From Nocardioides mangrovi (lineage in GTDB: Bacteria > Actinomycetota > Actinomycetes > Propionibacteriales > Nocardioidaceae): a stretch of DNA of 39,756 nt. The stretch covers positions 1 through 39,756 of the forward strand of contig NZ_JAIQZJ010000028.1 in assembly GCF_020073815.1 (NCBI RefSeq), read 5' to 3'. Numbering within the stretch: the first letter of the stretch is position 1; the number at the start of each line of letters is the position of its first letter. The notes under the pieces are model-generated. The model saw nothing but the letters and a program-made list of their open reading frames with translations, made no database searches and had not been told where the DNA came from. Below, piece by piece: positions 10,619 to 18,773 of the stretch. A program made the translations under genes and the position numbers.

Positions 10619-11434
10619 ATGCGCTGTGCCGTCCTGGGCGACCCGATCGCCCACTCGCTGTCACCCGCCCTGCACCGGGCGGGGTACGCCGCCGCGGGGC
10701 TCGACTGGACCTACGACGCCGTGCGGGTCGGCGACGACGGGCTCGCCGACTTCCTCGCCGGGCTCGGCGAGGAGTGGCGCGGGCTCTCGCTGACGATGCC
10801 GCTCAAGCGCCGTGCGCTCGCGCTCGGCAGCGGGGTGACCGACCGCGCGCGGCTGGCCGGCGGCGCCAACACCATCGTGCTCGACGGCGGCCGGGTGGTC
10901 CGCGCCGACAACACCGACTACCCGGGCGCCGCCGCCGCCGTCCGCGAGTGGTACGCCGGGCCGGTGAGCGCCGGGACCGTGCTGGGCGGTGGGGCCACGG
11001 CCGCGTCGACCGGCCTGGCGCTGTGCGACCTCGGCGCCCGTCGCGTGCGGGTGCTCGCCCGCAGCGCGGACCGCGCGGCGGCCGCGGCCGCGGCGATCGC
11101 CGCCCATCCCTCGCAGCCGCAGGTCGAGGTCGCCGGGCTCGACGCCGGGCCCGTCGACGGCGAGGTGGTCGTCTCGACCATCCCCGCGGCGGCCCAGGAC
11201 GAGCAGCTGCTCGCCCGGTGCTCCGACGTCCCGGTCGTCTTCGAGGTGATCTACGACCCGTGGCCGACGCCGCTCGCGCTGGCCGCCGGTGACCGCGTGC
11301 TCGTCTCCGGCCTCGACCTGCTCGTGCACCAGGCGGTGCTGCAGTTCGAGCTCTTCACCGGCGTGCCCGGCCCGCTGGAGGCGATGCGAGCGGCGGGGGA
11401 GCAGGTCCTCGCGGAGCGGCACGCCGGGCGATGA
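10619..11434 (+). CDS. aroE: Shikimate dehydrogenase
   Basis: NADP-dependent reduction of 3-dehydroshikimate to shikimate. Length is 271 aa. The substrate site shows SLSPALH (residues 13-19), the catalytic Lys K63 in LTMPLKR, N84 in GGANT, and the catalytic Asp D100 in NTDYPG. The nucleotide loop GGGATA is at 123-128. The motif usually written SVTMP is SLTMP here, a conservative change. It starts 7 nt after the mltG stop and overlaps the next gene by ATGA. Confidence 0.95.
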   Translation: MRCAVLGDPIAHSLSPALHRAGYAAAGLDWTYDAVRVGDDGLADFLAGLGEEWRGLSLTMPLKRRALALGSGVTDRARLAGGANTIVLDGGRVVRADNTDYPGAAAAVREWYAGPVSAGTVLGGGATAASTGLALCDLGARRVRVLARSADRAAAAAAAIAAHPSQPQVEVAGLDAGPVDGEVVVSTIPAAAQDEQLLARCSDVPVVFEVIYDPWPTPLALAAGDRVLVSGLDLLVHQAVLQFELFTGVPGPLEAMRAAGEQVLAERHAGR

Positions 11435-12105
11435 GCTCCGCCGAGGCTGTCGGGCTCGCCGCGGTCGCGGCGATCGTGTGCGGCTTCGCCGGCCTGGCGG
11501 TCCCGGTCGCGATCGCCCGGCTGCCCGAGCCCATGGGATCCGTCGCCGACCGACCTCGGATCCTGCTGCGCGCGGTGCTCGGCTGCGCGGTCGTCGCGGC
11601 CGTGGTCGCGCCGTCGGTCGGCGTCCACGCCGCGCTGCTCGTCGTGCTGCCACTGATCCCGCAGGGCGTCCTGCTCGCGATCGTGGACCGGCACACCCAC
11701 CTGCTGCCGAGCCGTGTCATCTGGCCGATGCTCGGCCTGGCGAGCGGGACGGTGCTGCTGGCCGGAGTGGTGGCCGGCGACGGCGTCGCGGTGGTGCGGG
11801 CCGCGATCGGCGGTGCCGCGACCTTCGCGTTCTTCCACGTGCTGTGGTGGGTCCGGCCCCAGGGGCTCGGGTACGGCGACGTGCGGCTGTCCGCGGTGGT
11901 CGGCACCGCACTCGGGTTCCTCGGCACCGCCGAGCTCCTGATCGGCGTGTACGCCGGGTTCGTGGTCTTCGTGCTGGCCGCGCTGGGCCGCGCCGCGGTG
12001 CGCCGTGACCGGAGCCTGCTGCGGGAGCCCTCGCCGTACGGCCCGGCCATGCTCGGCGGGGCGCTCCTCGGCCTCGTCGTGGGCTCCTATCTCGCGTCCA
12101 GGTGA
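11431..12105 (+). CDS. A24-family prepilin peptidase, membrane-bound
   Basis: 224 aa, almost wholly hydrophobic, with about six to seven TM segments. The two aspartates of the A24 aspartyl protease family are visible: D86 in IVDRHTHLLP and D150 in GYGD. It lacks the N-terminal cysteine-rich methyltransferase domain of full PilD/GspO, so it would only cleave prepilin leaders. No pilin or type IV pilus/secretion genes are nearby. An orphan A24 peptidase between aroE and aroC is common in actinobacteria, so its real substrate may be encoded elsewhere. The aroE stop overlaps its start. Confidence 0.88.
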   Translation: MSSAEAVGLAAVAAIVCGFAGLAVPVAIARLPEPMGSVADRPRILLRAVLGCAVVAAVVAPSVGVHAALLVVLPLIPQGVLLAIVDRHTHLLPSRVIWPMLGLASGTVLLAGVVAGDGVAVVRAAIGGAATFAFFHVLWWVRPQGLGYGDVRLSAVVGTALGFLGTAELLIGVYAGFVVFVLAALGRAAVRRDRSLLREPSPYGPAMLGGALLGLVVGSYLASR

Positions 12106-12133
12106 CCGCCGACCGGCATCCGGGACGGCGTGA

Positions 12134-12139
12134 AACACT
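12134..12139 (+). promoter_or_regulatory. Weak -10-like box AACACT before aroC
   Basis: AACACT differs from TANNNT at the first base but ends 6 nt before the aroC ATG, the same spacing as at the other leaderless starts. No Shine-Dalgarno precedes aroC, so a leaderless start for the aroC-aroK-aroB-aroQ run is plausible. Confidence 0.4.
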
Positions 12140-12145
12140 GGCGTC

Positions 12146-13324
12146 ATGCTGCGCTGGTTGACCGCGGGCGAGTCCCACGGCCCCTCCCTGGTCGCGATCC
12201 TGGAGGGGCTGCCCGCCCATGTCCGGGTGACCTCCGACGACATCGCCGACTCGCTGGCTCGACGGCGGCTGGGCTACGGCCGCGGCGCCCGGATGAAGTT
12301 CGAGCAGGACGAGGTCACGGTCGTCGGTGGCGTCCGCCACGGCGAGACCCAGGGCGGCCCGGTCGCGATCGAGGTCGGCAACACCGAGTGGCCCAAGTGG
12401 GAGAAGGTCATGTCCGCCGACCCGGTCGACCCGGTCGAGCTGGAGGCGATGGCCCGCAACGCCCCGCTGACCCGGCCCCGACCCGGGCACGCCGACCTGG
12501 TCGGCATGCAGAAGTACGCCTTCGACGACGCCCGCCCGATCCTCGAGCGCGCCTCGGCCCGCGAGACCGCCGCCCGCGTCGCGCTCGGCCGGGTCGCGTC
12601 CAACTTCCTCGAGCAGGCCGTCGACGCGCGGATCGTCTCCCACGTGATCGAGCTCGGCGGCGTCCGCGCCCCGGCCGGCCTGTGGCCCGAGCCCGGCGAC
12701 GTGGCCCGCCTCGACGAGGACCCGGTCCGCTGCCTCGACGCCGACACTAGCAAGCTGATGGTCGAGCGCATCGACCAGGCCCACAAGGACGGCGACACCC
12801 TCGGCGGCGTCGTCGAGGTCGTCGTCCACGGCCTGCCGCCGGGCCTCGGCTCGCACGTCCACTGGGACCGCCGCCTCGACGCGCGCCTCGCGGGCGCCCT
12901 GATGGGCATCCAGGCGATCAAGGGCGTCGAGGTCGGCGACGGCTTCGAGCTCGCCGCGACCCCCGGCTCGCTGGCCCACGACGAGATCGTCCCGACGGCC
13001 GACGGGATCCGGCGTACGTCGGGACGCTCGGGCGGCACCGAGGGCGGCATGTCCACGGGCGAGGTGCTGCGGGTCCGGGCCGCGATGAAGCCGATCGCGA
13101 CAGTCCCGCGCGCGCTGCGCACCGTCGACGTCGCGACCGGTGAGGAGGCGGTGGCCCACCACCAGCGCTCCGACGTCTGCGCGGTCCCGGCGGCCGGGAT
13201 CGTCGCCGAGGCGATGGTCGCCCTGGTGCTGGCCGAGGCCGTCCTGGAGAAGTTCGGCGGCGACTCGGTGACCGAGACCCGGCGCAACGCCCAGTCCTAC
13301 CTCGACACGCTGCGCTACCGGTGA
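12146..13324 (+). CDS. aroC: Chorismate synthase
   Basis: FMN-dependent enzyme that makes chorismate from EPSP, the last step of the shikimate pathway. Length is 392 aa, as in actinobacteria. The N-terminal GESHGPSLVAILEG segment and the basic RLGYGRGARMKFEQDEV region are diagnostic. The later GRSGGTEGGMSTGE and C-terminal RRNAQSYLDTLRYR segments also fit. The start follows the -10-like box at 12134 by 6 nt with no ribosome-binding site. aroK follows after 7 nt. Confidence 0.97.
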   Translation: MLRWLTAGESHGPSLVAILEGLPAHVRVTSDDIADSLARRRLGYGRGARMKFEQDEVTVVGGVRHGETQGGPVAIEVGNTEWPKWEKVMSADPVDPVELEAMARNAPLTRPRPGHADLVGMQKYAFDDARPILERASARETAARVALGRVASNFLEQAVDARIVSHVIELGGVRAPAGLWPEPGDVARLDEDPVRCLDADTSKLMVERIDQAHKDGDTLGGVVEVVVHGLPPGLGSHVHWDRRLDARLAGALMGIQAIKGVEVGDGFELAATPGSLAHDEIVPTADGIRRTSGRSGGTEGGMSTGEVLRVRAAMKPIATVPRALRTVDVATGEEAVAHHQRSDVCAVPAAGIVAEAMVALVLAEAVLEKFGGDSVTETRRNAQSYLDTLRYR

Positions 13325-13331
13325 GCCGACG

Positions 13332-13832
13332 ATGATCGTCCTCATCGGCCCGATGGGGGCCGGCAAGACCACGGTGGGCGCCCTGCTGGCGGAGCAGCTC
13401 GGCGTGACCGTCCGCGACACCGATCAGGACGTCGAGGCGGCCGAGGGCCGGCCGATCTCCGAGATCTTCGTCGACTCCGGCGAGGACGCCTTCCGCGACC
13501 TGGAGCGCGAGGCGGTCGCGACGGCGCTCGCCACCCACGACGGCGTGCTGTCGGTCGGCGGGGGAGCGGTGCTCGACCCCACGACCCGCGAGCTCCTGGC
13601 CGGCCACGACGTCGTCTTCCTCCGGGTCGGGCTCTCCGACGCCGTGAAGCGGGTCGGCCTCGGCTCGGCTCGGCCGCTGCTGCTCGGCAACGTCCGCAGC
13701 CGGATCAAGGCCCTGCTCGACGAGCGCACCCCCGTCTACGAGTCGGTCGCGACGGTCGTCGTCGACACCGACGGACGCTCGCCGGCCGAGGTCACCGCCG
13801 AGGTCGTCGCCGCCCTCGGGGCCCGCGCATGA
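13332..13832 (+). CDS. aroK: Shikimate kinase
   Basis: ATP-dependent 3-phosphorylation of shikimate. Length is 166 aa. Walker A GPMGAGKT is at residues 6-13. The shikimate-binding Asp lies in VRDTDQDVE, and the GGG motif (SVGGGAV) and the adenine-side RPLL segment follow in the expected order. The stop overlaps the aroB ATG (ATGA at 13829-13832), indicating translational coupling. Confidence 0.96.
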   Translation: MIVLIGPMGAGKTTVGALLAEQLGVTVRDTDQDVEAAEGRPISEIFVDSGEDAFRDLEREAVATALATHDGVLSVGGGAVLDPTTRELLAGHDVVFLRVGLSDAVKRVGLGSARPLLLGNVRSRIKALLDERTPVYESVATVVVDTDGRSPAEVTAEVVAALGARA

Positions 13833-14926
13833 GCGCGACGACCATCCGGGTCGAGGGACCCGCGCCGTACGACGTTGTCGTCGGCCACGGCGTCGCCGAC
13901 CTCCTGCCCGAGCTCCTCGGCGAGGATGTCGCCCGGGTCGCGGTCGTGCGCCCCGCGAGCCTCCCCGAGGTCGCCAGCTCCGTCCTGGAGGCGCTCGGCG
14001 CGACCTGCACCGCGCTCGACCTGCCCGTGCCCGACGGCGAGTCCGCCAAGACCGCCACCGTCGCCGCGGGCTGCTGGGAGGCGCTCGGCGCGGCCGGCTT
14101 CACCCGGTCCGACGTCGTCGTGACCGTCGGCGGCGGCGCGACCACCGACCTGGGCGGCTTCGTCGCCGCGACCTGGCTGCGCGGGGTGCGCGTCGTGCAC
14201 GTGCCGACCACGCTCCTGGCGATGGTCGACGCGGCCGTCGGCGGCAAGACCGGCATCGACACCGGGGCCGGCAAGAACCTCGTCGGCTCCTTCCACGAGC
14301 CCGCGGGCGTCCTCTGCGACCTCGCCACCCTGGCGACCCTCCCTCGCGCGGAGCTGGTCGCCGGGCTCGGCGAGGTGATCAAGTGCGGCTTCATCGCCGA
14401 CCCGGTCATCCTCGAGCTCGTCGAGGCCACCGATCCCGCCGACCTCACCGCCGACTCGCCGGTCCTGCGCGAGCTCGTCGAGCGCGCGATCCGGGTCAAG
14501 GCCGAGGTCGTGGCCGCCGACCTCAAGGAGACCGGCGGCGCGGACGGTCATCCCGGCCGCGAGGTGCTCAACTACGGCCACACCCTCGCCCACGCCATCG
14601 AGCGGGCCGAGCACTACGGCGTGCGGCACGGCGAGGCCGTCGCGATCGGCTGCGTCTACGTCGCCGAGCTGGCCGCCCGGGCCGGCTCGCTGGACCCCGA
14701 GCTCGTCGTCCGGCACCGCTCCGCCTTCGCGCGGGTGGGCCTGCCCACGACGTACGCCGGGGCGCCCTTCGAGGAGCTCCACGACGCCATGCGGGTCGAC
14801 AAGAAGAGCCGCGGCAACCAGCTGCGCTTCGTGGTGCTCCGCGGGCTCGCCGACCCCACCGTGCTCGCCGGCCCCGACGAGGCCGACCTGCGCGCCGCCT
14901 ACGCCGCCATCGGAGGCCCGGCATGA
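13829..14926 (+). CDS. aroB: 3-Dehydroquinate synthase
   Basis: NAD- and metal-dependent conversion of DAHP to 3-dehydroquinate, the second shikimate step. Length is 365 aa. The NAD-binding GGGATTD is at 101-107, followed by PTTLLAMVDAAVGGKTGI with K140, then KNLVG. The metal-ligand region GLGEVIKCGFI and the late YGHTLAHAIE segment are present. The start overlaps aroK and its own stop overlaps aroQ (ATGA). Confidence 0.97.
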   Translation: MSATTIRVEGPAPYDVVVGHGVADLLPELLGEDVARVAVVRPASLPEVASSVLEALGATCTALDLPVPDGESAKTATVAAGCWEALGAAGFTRSDVVVTVGGGATTDLGGFVAATWLRGVRVVHVPTTLLAMVDAAVGGKTGIDTGAGKNLVGSFHEPAGVLCDLATLATLPRAELVAGLGEVIKCGFIADPVILELVEATDPADLTADSPVLRELVERAIRVKAEVVAADLKETGGADGHPGREVLNYGHTLAHAIERAEHYGVRHGEAVAIGCVYVAELAARAGSLDPELVVRHRSAFARVGLPTTYAGAPFEELHDAMRVDKKSRGNQLRFVVLRGLADPTVLAGPDEADLRAAYAAIGGPA

Positions 14927-15363
14927 CCGACGCCGTGAAGGTCCTGGTCCTCAACGGGCCCAACCTGGGACGGCTCGGCCGCCGCCAGCCGGAGATCTAC
15001 GGCCACACCACCCACGCCGAGCTCGCCCACCAGTGCGTGGCGTGGGGCCGCGACCTCGGGCTCGACGTCGAGGTGCGGCAGACCAACCACGAGGGCGAGA
15101 TGCTCGACTGGCTCAACGGCGCCGCCGACGACGGCACCCCGGTCGCGCTCAACGCCGCCGCCTGGACCCACTACTCCTACGCGATCTTCGACGCCTGCGC
15201 ACAGCTGACGGCGCCGCTGGTGGAGGTCCACATCTCCGACCCCCACCAACGACCCGAGGAGTTCCGGCACTTCTCCGTGGTGACGCCGTACGCCGTCGAG
15301 GTGGTCGCCGGGCACGGCATCGACGGCTACCGGATGGCGCTGGAGATCCTCGCGCGCACCTGA
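14923..15363 (+). CDS. aroQ: Type II 3-dehydroquinate dehydratase
   Basis: Dehydrates 3-dehydroquinate to 3-dehydroshikimate. Length is 146 aa, dodecamer-forming type II family. Motifs are NGPNLGRLGRR with R21, the catalytic Tyr Y26 (EIYG), N77 and H83 (LNAAAWTH), E101 and H103 (EVHIS). The segment after H103 reads DPHQRPEEFRHFS, which seems to contain one extra residue between the two substrate-contacting arginines (R110, R115) relative to the M. tuberculosis spacing as I remember it. With aroE, aroC, aroK and aroB this leaves only DAHP synthase and EPSP synthase outside the window. Confidence 0.95.
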   Translation: MTDAVKVLVLNGPNLGRLGRRQPEIYGHTTHAELAHQCVAWGRDLGLDVEVRQTNHEGEMLDWLNGAADDGTPVALNAAAWTHYSYAIFDACAQLTAPLVEVHISDPHQRPEEFRHFSVVTPYAVEVVAGHGIDGYRMALEILART

Positions 15364-15379
15364 TCCGCGGGAACCCGAT

Positions 15380-15402
15380 CCGGTCGGCTCCCGTCGGACC
15401 GG
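15380..15402 (+). terminator. Short hairpin between aroQ and the SIMPL gene
   Basis: CCGGTC at 15380-15385 is the reverse complement of GACCGG at 15397-15402, with an 11-nt loop. It ends 1 nt before the ATG at 15404. It could end the aro transcript or limit ribosome access to the next start, which lacks a Shine-Dalgarno. Weak as a terminator. Confidence 0.35.
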
Positions 15403-15403
15403 C

Positions 15404-16189
15404 ATGAACGTCACCGTGAGCGTGCGCAGCCTCCTCCTGACCGGCCTCGTCGTGCTGGCCCTGGCCGTCGCCTACCTGCTCGGAGGCTCGGCCGGCAGCG
15501 GCACCCCGGCCCAGGCGGCCGACGACACCGGCCCGACGCAGCCCGAGCACCGCGTCCTGACGATGACCGGGACCGGCGACGCCACCGCCGTGCCGGACCA
15601 GCTGTCCTTCGGGCTCACGGTCTCGCTGACCCGGCCCGACCTCGACACCGCGCTCGCCGACGCCAACGCCGCCACCGAGCGGGTCCTGCGGGCCCTCGCC
15701 GGCCACGGCGTCGACCGCCGCGACGTGCAGACCACCGGGCTGTCGATGCACGCGGTCTACGACTACCCCCCGTACGAGCCGCCCACGATCCGCGGCTACC
15801 AGGTCTCCCAGCGCGCGTCGGTGCACGTCGACGAGCTCGCCGACGGGGGAGCGGCGGTCAGCGCGGCCGTCGCCGCCGGGGGCGACGACGTACGCATCGG
15901 CAACATCCGGCTGCTCGTCGGCGACTCCGACGCCGTCATGAAGCAGGCGCGCGACGCCGCCGTCGCCGAGGCCCAGGCGAAGGCGCAGCAGTACGCCGAG
16001 GCGTCGGGCCAGTCGCTCGGCGACGTGGTCACGCTGCGGGAGGTGCGGACCAAGCCGCTGCCCACCGCGACCGACGAGGTGGGCCGGATGCGGGGCACCT
16101 TCGACGCGGCCGCCCTGCCGTCGGTGCCGATCCGGGCCGGCAAGGAGAAGGGCTCCGTGACGGTCAAGGTGGTGTGGGAGCTCCGGTAG
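15404..16189 (+). CDS. Secreted or membrane-anchored SIMPL (DUF541) domain protein
   Basis: 261 aa. The N-terminus has a hydrophobic segment at about residues 9-27 followed by a G/S/A/Q-rich stretch with a possible AQA cleavage site near 38, so the protein is exported or anchored outside. The rest matches the SIMPL/DUF541 family: it begins LTMTGTGDATAVPDQLSFGL, has the DVQTTGLSMHAVYDY region with GYQVSQRASVHV, and ends with AAALPSVPIRAGKEKGSVTVKVVW. The function is not established; family members bind periplasmic partners or relate to oxidative stress. It sits between aroQ and efp on the same strand. Confidence 0.85.
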   Translation: MNVTVSVRSLLLTGLVVLALAVAYLLGGSAGSGTPAQAADDTGPTQPEHRVLTMTGTGDATAVPDQLSFGLTVSLTRPDLDTALADANAATERVLRALAGHGVDRRDVQTTGLSMHAVYDYPPYEPPTIRGYQVSQRASVHVDELADGGAAVSAAVAAGGDDVRIGNIRLLVGDSDAVMKQARDAAVAEAQAKAQQYAEASGQSLGDVVTLREVRTKPLPTATDEVGRMRGTFDAAALPSVPIRAGKEKGSVTVKVVWELR

Positions 16190-16219
16190 GCGGATTCTGT
16201 GCGCGCCGCTTCGTGCCGA

Positions 16220-16225
16220 TAGACT
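16220..16225 (+). promoter_or_regulatory. Putative -10 box TAGACT for efp-nusB
   Basis: TAGACT fits TANNNT. Transcription would start near 16232, giving a leader of about 38 nt that contains the Shine-Dalgarno-like GAAGG at 16252-16256 before the efp ATG at 16270. No clear -35. Confidence 0.55.
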
Positions 16226-16269
16226 CGCTCGCTGGTCCCACCCCGACGTACGAAGGCTGACACGCGCGC

Positions 16270-16833
16270 ATGGCAACGACGAACGACCTCAAGAACGGCA
16301 TGGTTCTCAACATCGACGGCCAGCTCTGGTCCGTGGTGGAGTTCCAGCACGTGAAGCCGGGCAAGGGCCCCGCGTTCGTGCGCACCAAGCTGAAGAACGT
16401 CGAGTCCAACAAGACCGTCGACAAGACCTTCAACGCCGGCACCAAGGTCGAGACCGCCACGGTCGACCGCCGCACCATGCAGTACCTCTACAACGACGGC
16501 TCGTCGTACGTCTTCATGGACGTCACCAGCTACGAGCAGCTCGAGATCGCGCCGGAGATCGTCGGCGGCGCCGCGAACTTCCTCCTGGAGAACCAGGAGG
16601 CCGTCGTGGCCACCAACGAGGGCCGCGTCCTCTTCATCGAGCTCCCGGCCTCGGTCGAGCTCGAGATCACCTTCACCGAGCCCGGCCTCGCCGGCGACTC
16701 CGCCACCGGCCGCACCAAGCCGGCGACCCTCGAGACCGGCCACGAGATCCAGGTCCCGCTCTTCATCAACCAGGGCGAGAAGGTCAAGGTCGACACCCGC
16801 GACTCGTCCTACATGGGTCGCGTCAAGTCCTGA
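16270..16833 (+). CDS. efp: Elongation factor P
   Basis: Translation factor that rescues ribosomes stalled at polyproline. Length is 187 aa with the three expected beta-barrel domains. The domain I tip loop reads KPGKGPA with K32 at the position that is modified in other bacteria. This PGKGP loop belongs to the actinobacterial subfamily reported to work with an unmodified lysine (established knowledge; no modification enzyme is in this window). Several proteins encoded here are very proline-rich, for example the ParA-like ATPase at 20092. The stop overlaps the nusB ATG (TGATG). Confidence 0.97.
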   Translation: MATTNDLKNGMVLNIDGQLWSVVEFQHVKPGKGPAFVRTKLKNVESNKTVDKTFNAGTKVETATVDRRTMQYLYNDGSSYVFMDVTSYEQLEIAPEIVGGAANFLLENQEAVVATNEGRVLFIELPASVELEITFTEPGLAGDSATGRTKPATLETGHEIQVPLFINQGEKVKVDTRDSSYMGRVKS

Positions 16834-17240
16834 TGGCAGCCCGCTCGAAGGCCCGCAAGCGCGCGCTCGACGTCCTCTACGCCGCCGAGCTCCGCGGCGA
16901 GTCGCCGGTCGAGGCCCTCGACCGGGCGATCGCCGACGGTGAGGGGCCGACCAACGACTACACCGCCACCCTGGTGCGCGGCGTGGTGGAGCAGCAGGCC
17001 CGGATCGACGAGGTCCTCTCGACGTACGCCGAGGGCTGGACGCTCGCGCGGATGCCCGCCGTCGACCGCAACGTCCTGCGCCTCGGCGTCTGGGAGATGC
17101 TCGTCGCCGACGACGTCCCCGACGCCGTCGCGATCAGCGAGGCCGTGGCCCTCGTGGGCGACCTGTCCACCGACGAGTCCCCCCAGTTCGTCAACGGCGT
17201 CCTCGCCGCCGTCGCCCGCAACAAGGCGTCGCTGGTCTGA
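16833..17240 (+). CDS. nusB: Transcription antitermination protein NusB
   Basis: 135 aa, all-helical RNA-binding factor of rRNA antitermination complexes with NusE. It begins ARSKARKRALDVLYAAELRG, the family's basic N-terminus, and ends with QFVNGVLAAVARNK. The start overlaps the efp stop by one base, so efp and nusB form one unit. A hairpin terminator follows 13 bp after the stop. Confidence 0.96.
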   Translation: MAARSKARKRALDVLYAAELRGESPVEALDRAIADGEGPTNDYTATLVRGVVEQQARIDEVLSTYAEGWTLARMPAVDRNVLRLGVWEMLVADDVPDAVAISEAVALVGDLSTDESPQFVNGVLAAVARNKASLV

Positions 17241-17253
17241 GGCCTGGCACTCT

Positions 17254-17283
17254 GAGGTTTCGGCTGCTGGCAGCCGAACCCTC
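17254..17283 (+). terminator. Hairpin terminator after nusB
   Basis: A 13-bp stem with a single T/C mismatch (17254-17266 against 17271-17283) and a CTGG loop lies just after nusB. No T tract follows, typical of actinobacterial hairpin terminators. It separates the efp-nusB unit from the accessory block. Confidence 0.75.
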
Positions 17284-17318
17284 AACGGCGGAGAGCCCGC
17301 CCTCTTTCCCCGACTCCC

Positions 17319-17324
17319 TAGGCT
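17319..17324 (+). promoter_or_regulatory. Putative -10 box TAGGCT, leaderless start
   Basis: TAGGCT fits TANNNT and is followed by exactly 6 nt and the ATG at 17331. No Shine-Dalgarno is present. This indicates a leaderless transcript for the first disulfide oxidoreductase. Confidence 0.65.
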
Positions 17325-17330
17325 GAGCGC

Positions 17331-18716
17331 ATGAGCGCTGTCGAGGTGGACCTGGTCGTGATCGGCACCGGACCGGGCGGGGAGGCGCTGGCGACCGGGG
17401 CCGCGAAGGCCGGCCTCGAGGTGGTCGCGGTCGACAAGCACCTCGTCGGCGGCGAGTGCCCCTACTACGGCTGCATCCCCACCAAGATGATGGTGCGGGG
17501 CAGCGACGCCATCGCGGAGGTACGCCGGATGCCGCAGGTCGCCGGCGAGGCGACCGCCACCCCGGCGTGGTCGGTCGTGCACCGTCGCATCGACGAGGAC
17601 GCCACCACGCACTGGGACGACACCATCGCCGTCGACCGCCTGAAGGCCGCCGGCGCCATCGTCCACCACGGCGTCGGCCGGCTCGCGGGCCCCCGACAGG
17701 TCGCGGTCGAGACCGCCGACGGGGAGACGGTGACCTACACCGCCCGCCGCGGCGTCGTGGTCAACCCCGGCACCCGGCCGGCGGTGCCGCCGGTCGACGG
17801 GCTCGCGGACACGCCGTACTGGACCAACCGCGACGCCGTACGACTGGCCGAGCTCCCGGGCTCGCTGGTCGTCGTCGGCGGCGGTCCGATCGGCTGCGAG
17901 ATGGCGCAGGTCTTCGCCCGCTTCGGCGTCCGCGTCACGGTGGTCCAGCACGGCCCGCGCCTGGTGCCGGCCAACGAGCCGGAGGCGGCGGCGCTGCTGC
18001 AGCAGGTCTTCGAGAGCGAGGGCATCCGGGTGCTCACCGGTGTCGAGCTCACCCAGGCGTCGTACGCCGACGGTCAGTTCGCGCTGACGCTCGACTCGGA
18101 CGACGGCGGCTACGCGCTGACCGCCGACAAGGTCCTCGTCGCGGCCGGACGTACGCCGAACCTGGACGACCTCGGCCTCGAGACGGTGGGGCTCGACCCG
18201 ACGGCGTGCACGCTGGAGACCGACGAGCGGCTCCGCGTCCAGGACGGGCTCTGGGCGATCGGCGACGTCACCGGCAAGGGCGCGTTCACGCACGTGTCGA
18301 TGTACCAGTCGGCGGTCGCGCTGCGCGACATCACGGGGGAGGAGGGCGCACCTGCGCGCTACCACGCGGTCCCGCACGCCACGTTCACCGATCCCGAGAT
18401 CGGCGGCGTGGGGATGACCGAGCAGCAGGCCCGTGACGCCGGGCTCACCGTCAGGACCGGGTTCACCCGCCTCGAGGAGTCCTCACGCGGTTTCACCCAC
18501 GGACCGGGCGGGCACGGACTCATCAAGGTCGTCGAGGACGCCGACCGGGGCGTGCTGGTGGGTGCGACAGCGATGGGGCCCGCAGGTGGGGAGATCCTCG
18601 GCTTCCTGGCCGTCGCGGTGCACGCGGAGGTCCCGGTCGAGACGCTCAGGACGATGATCTATGCCTACCCCACCTTCCACCGCGCGATCGAGTCGGCGCT
18701 CGCCGACCTCGGCTGA
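17331..18716 (+). CDS. FAD-dependent pyridine nucleotide-disulfide oxidoreductase, paralog 1
   Basis: 461 aa cytoplasmic flavoprotein of the lipoamide dehydrogenase/mercuric reductase superfamily. FAD-binding GTGPGG is at residues 12-17. The redox-active disulfide is C43-PYYG-C48 (GGECPYYGCIPTK). The NAD(P)-binding GGGPIGCEMAQVFARFG lies near 184-200, and the second FAD site is AIGDVTGKGAFTH. The C-terminal dimer interface reads YAYPTFHRAIESAL, where lipoamide dehydrogenases have HAHPT with a catalytic His-Glu pair. The His is replaced by Tyr, so it is unlikely to act as lipoamide dehydrogenase. Substrate unknown. A paralog follows 57 nt downstream. Confidence 0.9.
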   Translation: MSAVEVDLVVIGTGPGGEALATGAAKAGLEVVAVDKHLVGGECPYYGCIPTKMMVRGSDAIAEVRRMPQVAGEATATPAWSVVHRRIDEDATTHWDDTIAVDRLKAAGAIVHHGVGRLAGPRQVAVETADGETVTYTARRGVVVNPGTRPAVPPVDGLADTPYWTNRDAVRLAELPGSLVVVGGGPIGCEMAQVFARFGVRVTVVQHGPRLVPANEPEAAALLQQVFESEGIRVLTGVELTQASYADGQFALTLDSDDGGYALTADKVLVAAGRTPNLDDLGLETVGLDPTACTLETDERLRVQDGLWAIGDVTGKGAFTHVSMYQSAVALRDITGEEGAPARYHAVPHATFTDPEIGGVGMTEQQARDAGLTVRTGFTRLEESSRGFTHGPGGHGLIKVVEDADRGVLVGATAMGPAGGEILGFLAVAVHAEVPVETLRTMIYAYPTFHRAIESALADLG

Positions 18717-18720
18717 CGGA

Positions 18721-18755
18721 GGGGCGAGCACAGCGAGGCTCGAGCCTCTCGCCCC
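18721..18755. terminator. Nested inverted repeats between the two oxidoreductase paralogs
   Basis: GGGGCGAG (18721-18728) is the reverse complement of CTCGCCCC (18748-18755). Inside lies a perfect 14-bp palindrome, GAGGCTCGAGCCTC, at 18735-18748. The two share a base, so they are alternative or nested structures. The element may be a terminator/attenuator between the two genes or a binding site for a regulator. Confidence 0.55.
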
Positions 18756-18773
18756 CGCGCGGCTGTCGCGCTC

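Noticed and set aside
11717..13420. 567-residue open frame on the minus strand opposite the A24 peptidase and aroC
   Set aside because: Antisense of conserved genes, no domain, biased composition.
13000..14000. Toxin-antitoxin or defence gene pairs among small open frames near aroK and aroB
   Set aside because: All the small frames there are alternative-frame shadows of aroC, aroK and aroB with no start signals.
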